Source: Bacteroides sp. OF04-15BH (GTDB lineage: Bacteria > Bacteroidota > Bacteroidia > Bacteroidales > Bacteroidaceae). Taken from it: a stretch of 64,000 bases of DNA. The notes under the pieces were generated by a model. It was not told where the DNA came from. It worked only from the letters and a program-made list of their open reading frames with translations, and did no database searches. Position numbers and translations under genes: made by a program. The stretch's first letter is position 1. Each line of letters opens with the position of its first letter. Positions 62,826 through 64,000 of this stretch are shown here, piece after piece. The stretch spans positions 124,001 to 188,000 of the forward strand of contig NZ_QUEM01000002.1 in NCBI RefSeq assembly GCF_003477995.1, written 5' to 3'.

Positions 62826-63317
62826 ATGATAAAGACAGAAAAATTGTCTAGAACCGTCCTGAATGTCTGCATTGCAATCATCCTGGTTGTATTCGCATTC
62901 TTCTTCTTGTACGGTTATGACAACCCAATGGGCGATTACAATGAGCCCAAATGTACCGAGGCTGTTATTTACCTCATGTACGTGCTGATCGGTGTAACTG
63001 CCGTGCTGGCTGTATGGAGCGCAATTAAGAGCATTAAAGACGGTATGGGAGCTTCAGGTGAGAACCTGAGTGGTGTTCCCGGTGGCAAGATTAGTTTTAT
63101 ATCTGTAGTTCTGTTGGTTGGTTCTTTGGCCGTTGGCTTGCTGACCAATCTGAATGAGCCTGACTTTACAGCTGCTGACGGTAACGTAACCAGCGGTGCC
63201 ATGGTTTCAGTGGTGGATATGTTCATCATCTCTATCTATATCCTGATGGCTGTAGCTGCAATCGCTGTTGTGGTTAATATGTCAGGTATCGTTAAGAAGA
63301 GCGCACAAAAGAAATAA
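62826..63317 (+). CDS. Four-helix membrane protein between exbB and exbD
   Basis: The 163-residue protein has four hydrophobic helices (about 10-30, 40-62, 80-100 and 125-150) and no known catalytic motif. I recognise it only by position: Bacteroidota Ton motors often encode a small polytopic protein between exbB and exbD. It lies 6 bp after exbB. It may be a motor subunit or assembly factor; the function is unknown. Confidence 0.75.
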   Translation: MIKTEKLSRTVLNVCIAIILVVFAFFFLYGYDNPMGDYNEPKCTEAVIYLMYVLIGVTAVLAVWSAIKSIKDGMGASGENLSGVPGGKISFISVVLLVGSLAVGLLTNLNEPDFTAADGNVTSGAMVSVVDMFIISIYILMAVAAIAVVVNMSGIVKKSAQKK

Positions 63318-63352
63318 CAACATCGTTTTCAATTTATAAAACTAAAAATTAA

Positions 63353-63943
63353 ATGGCAAAGAAAAAAAGATCAGTACCTGGTTTGAACGCGAGTTCTACT
63401 GCGGACATTTCTTTCATTTTGCTGATTTTCTTCCTGGTGACCACTTCTATGGATACTGACATGGGTTTGGTTCGCCGCCTTCCGCCTCCACCAGAGGACG
63501 AACAGAACGAAGCTGAAATCGATGTAAAGGAAAGAAACGTACTGAACGTAAAAATCAACTCTGCCGGTAATTTGATGGTAAACGGTGACTTTATCGCTTT
63601 GGATCAGCTTTGCGAACGTGCAAAGGAATTTGTTCAGAATCCGAACAACTCACCGTCATTGCCAGAGAAACATGCCAAAAACATCCCATTGCTGGGTATG
63701 TGCGCGGTAACCGACAAACATGTGATTTCTGTACAGACCGACCGTGGTACAAGCTATAATGTGTACTTCCAGGTTCAGAATGAATTGGTACGTGCTTACA
63801 ACGAACTGCGTGATGAGTTGGCAAAAGCTAAATTCGGCAGACTGTATGCAAACTGTACCGATGAGCAGCAGGAGGCTATCCGCGGTTATTATCCGCAGAA
63901 GATCTCTGAGGCAGAACCTAAAAATTATGGAGGAGAAAAGTAA
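63353..63943 (+). CDS. exbD: ExbD/TolR biopolymer transport protein
   Basis: The 196-residue protein has one membrane helix with the proton-carrying Asp18 (NASSTADISFILLIFFLVTTS). A periplasmic domain follows, longer than in E. coli ExbD (about 140 residues), with QLCERAKEFVQNP and a terminal GYYPQKISEAEPK. Its stop overlaps the next ExbD start by one base. Confidence 0.94.
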   Translation: MAKKKRSVPGLNASSTADISFILLIFFLVTTSMDTDMGLVRRLPPPPEDEQNEAEIDVKERNVLNVKINSAGNLMVNGDFIALDQLCERAKEFVQNPNNSPSLPEKHAKNIPLLGMCAVTDKHVISVQTDRGTSYNVYFQVQNELVRAYNELRDELAKAKFGRLYANCTDEQQEAIRGYYPQKISEAEPKNYGGEK

Positions 63944-64000
63944 TGAGCAGATTTAATAAAAAGGGTAGTAGAGAGATGCCCGAAATGAATACATCTTCAC
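63943..64000 (+). CDS. Second ExbD-like gene, start only
   Basis: An ATG overlapping the exbD stop (TAATG) opens a frame MSRFNKKGSREMPEMNTSS that runs off the window. The basic, short pre-helix sequence and the position after exbD fit the second ExbD copy usual in Bacteroidota Ton clusters. Only 19 codons are visible. Confidence 0.6.
   Translation, partial: MSRFNKKGSREMPEMNTSS

Noticed and set aside
1..64000. CRISPR arrays, insertion sequences, prophage or restriction/defence genes
   Set aside because: No regularly spaced repeats, transposase, integrase, capsid, nuclease-defence or toxin-antitoxin motifs were found in any frame.

Overview
The window is ordinary chromosomal DNA from a Bacteroidales bacterium, most probably a gut Bacteroides or Phocaeicola relative. 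The evidence is the many TAnnTTTG promoter -7 boxes, near absence of Shine-Dalgarno sites, Bacteroidota-restricted families (DUF3822, DUF4837, DUF5683, PorQ, OMP_b-brl_3 barrels), an ExbB-4TM-ExbD-ExbD energy cluster and LytS/LytT-type regulation. I cannot assign a species. I see no rRNA, CRISPR array, insertion sequence, prophage, capsule locus or polysaccharide-utilisation locus.

Layout. 1-2.9 kb: a membrane fusion protein and RND permease (cut by the left edge), divergent from an AraC regulator. 3.0-4.0 kb: an exported GH16 glycosidase and tRNA-Gly(CCC). 4.0-11.7 kb: a LytS/LytT two-component pair divergent from a complete tripartite RND efflux operon. 11.7-22 kb: aroB, an orphan outer-membrane barrel, cardiolipin synthase, an rsmD/DUF3822/unknown cluster, a RecD-like helicase and a second AraC regulator. 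22-31.5 kb: alaS and a merR-type gene share interlocked divergent promoters, and a parA-parB-DUF5683-mltD-rel cluster links chromosome partitioning, wall turnover and the stringent response on the minus strand. 31.7-37.2 kb: surE-lpxB and rsfS-ftsH-cdsA. 37.4-46.8 kb: two identical tRNA-Gln(CUG) genes, a DUF349 protein, corA, rsmA, a flippase-like membrane protein, pepD and a phosphate transporter with a PhoU-like tail. 47.3-56.2 kb: a very large alpha-2-macroglobulin-like protein lacking a thioester, followed by a phytase-like protein, a DUF4837 lipoprotein and a DUF1573 protein. 56.4-64 kb: ispH-cmk-porQ, then tonB, polyprenyl synthase, tatD, tRNA-Ser(GGA) and the exbB-4TM-exbD-exbD cluster, cut by the right edge.

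The most unusual non-coding signal is a family of four diverged ~68-bp repeats built of CATCnnGATG-like palindromes. All four lie between the 3' ends of convergent transcription units. Other points of interest are a 20-bp tandem repeat carrying TTATCAACA motifs between parA and surE, two TGTTAC direct repeats 11 bp apart upstream of the phosphate transporter, and several perfect 16-22 bp terminator stems. I found no clear undescribed multi-gene system. The best protein-level candidates are the thioester-less macroglobulin cluster and the par-DUF5683-mltD-rel cluster.
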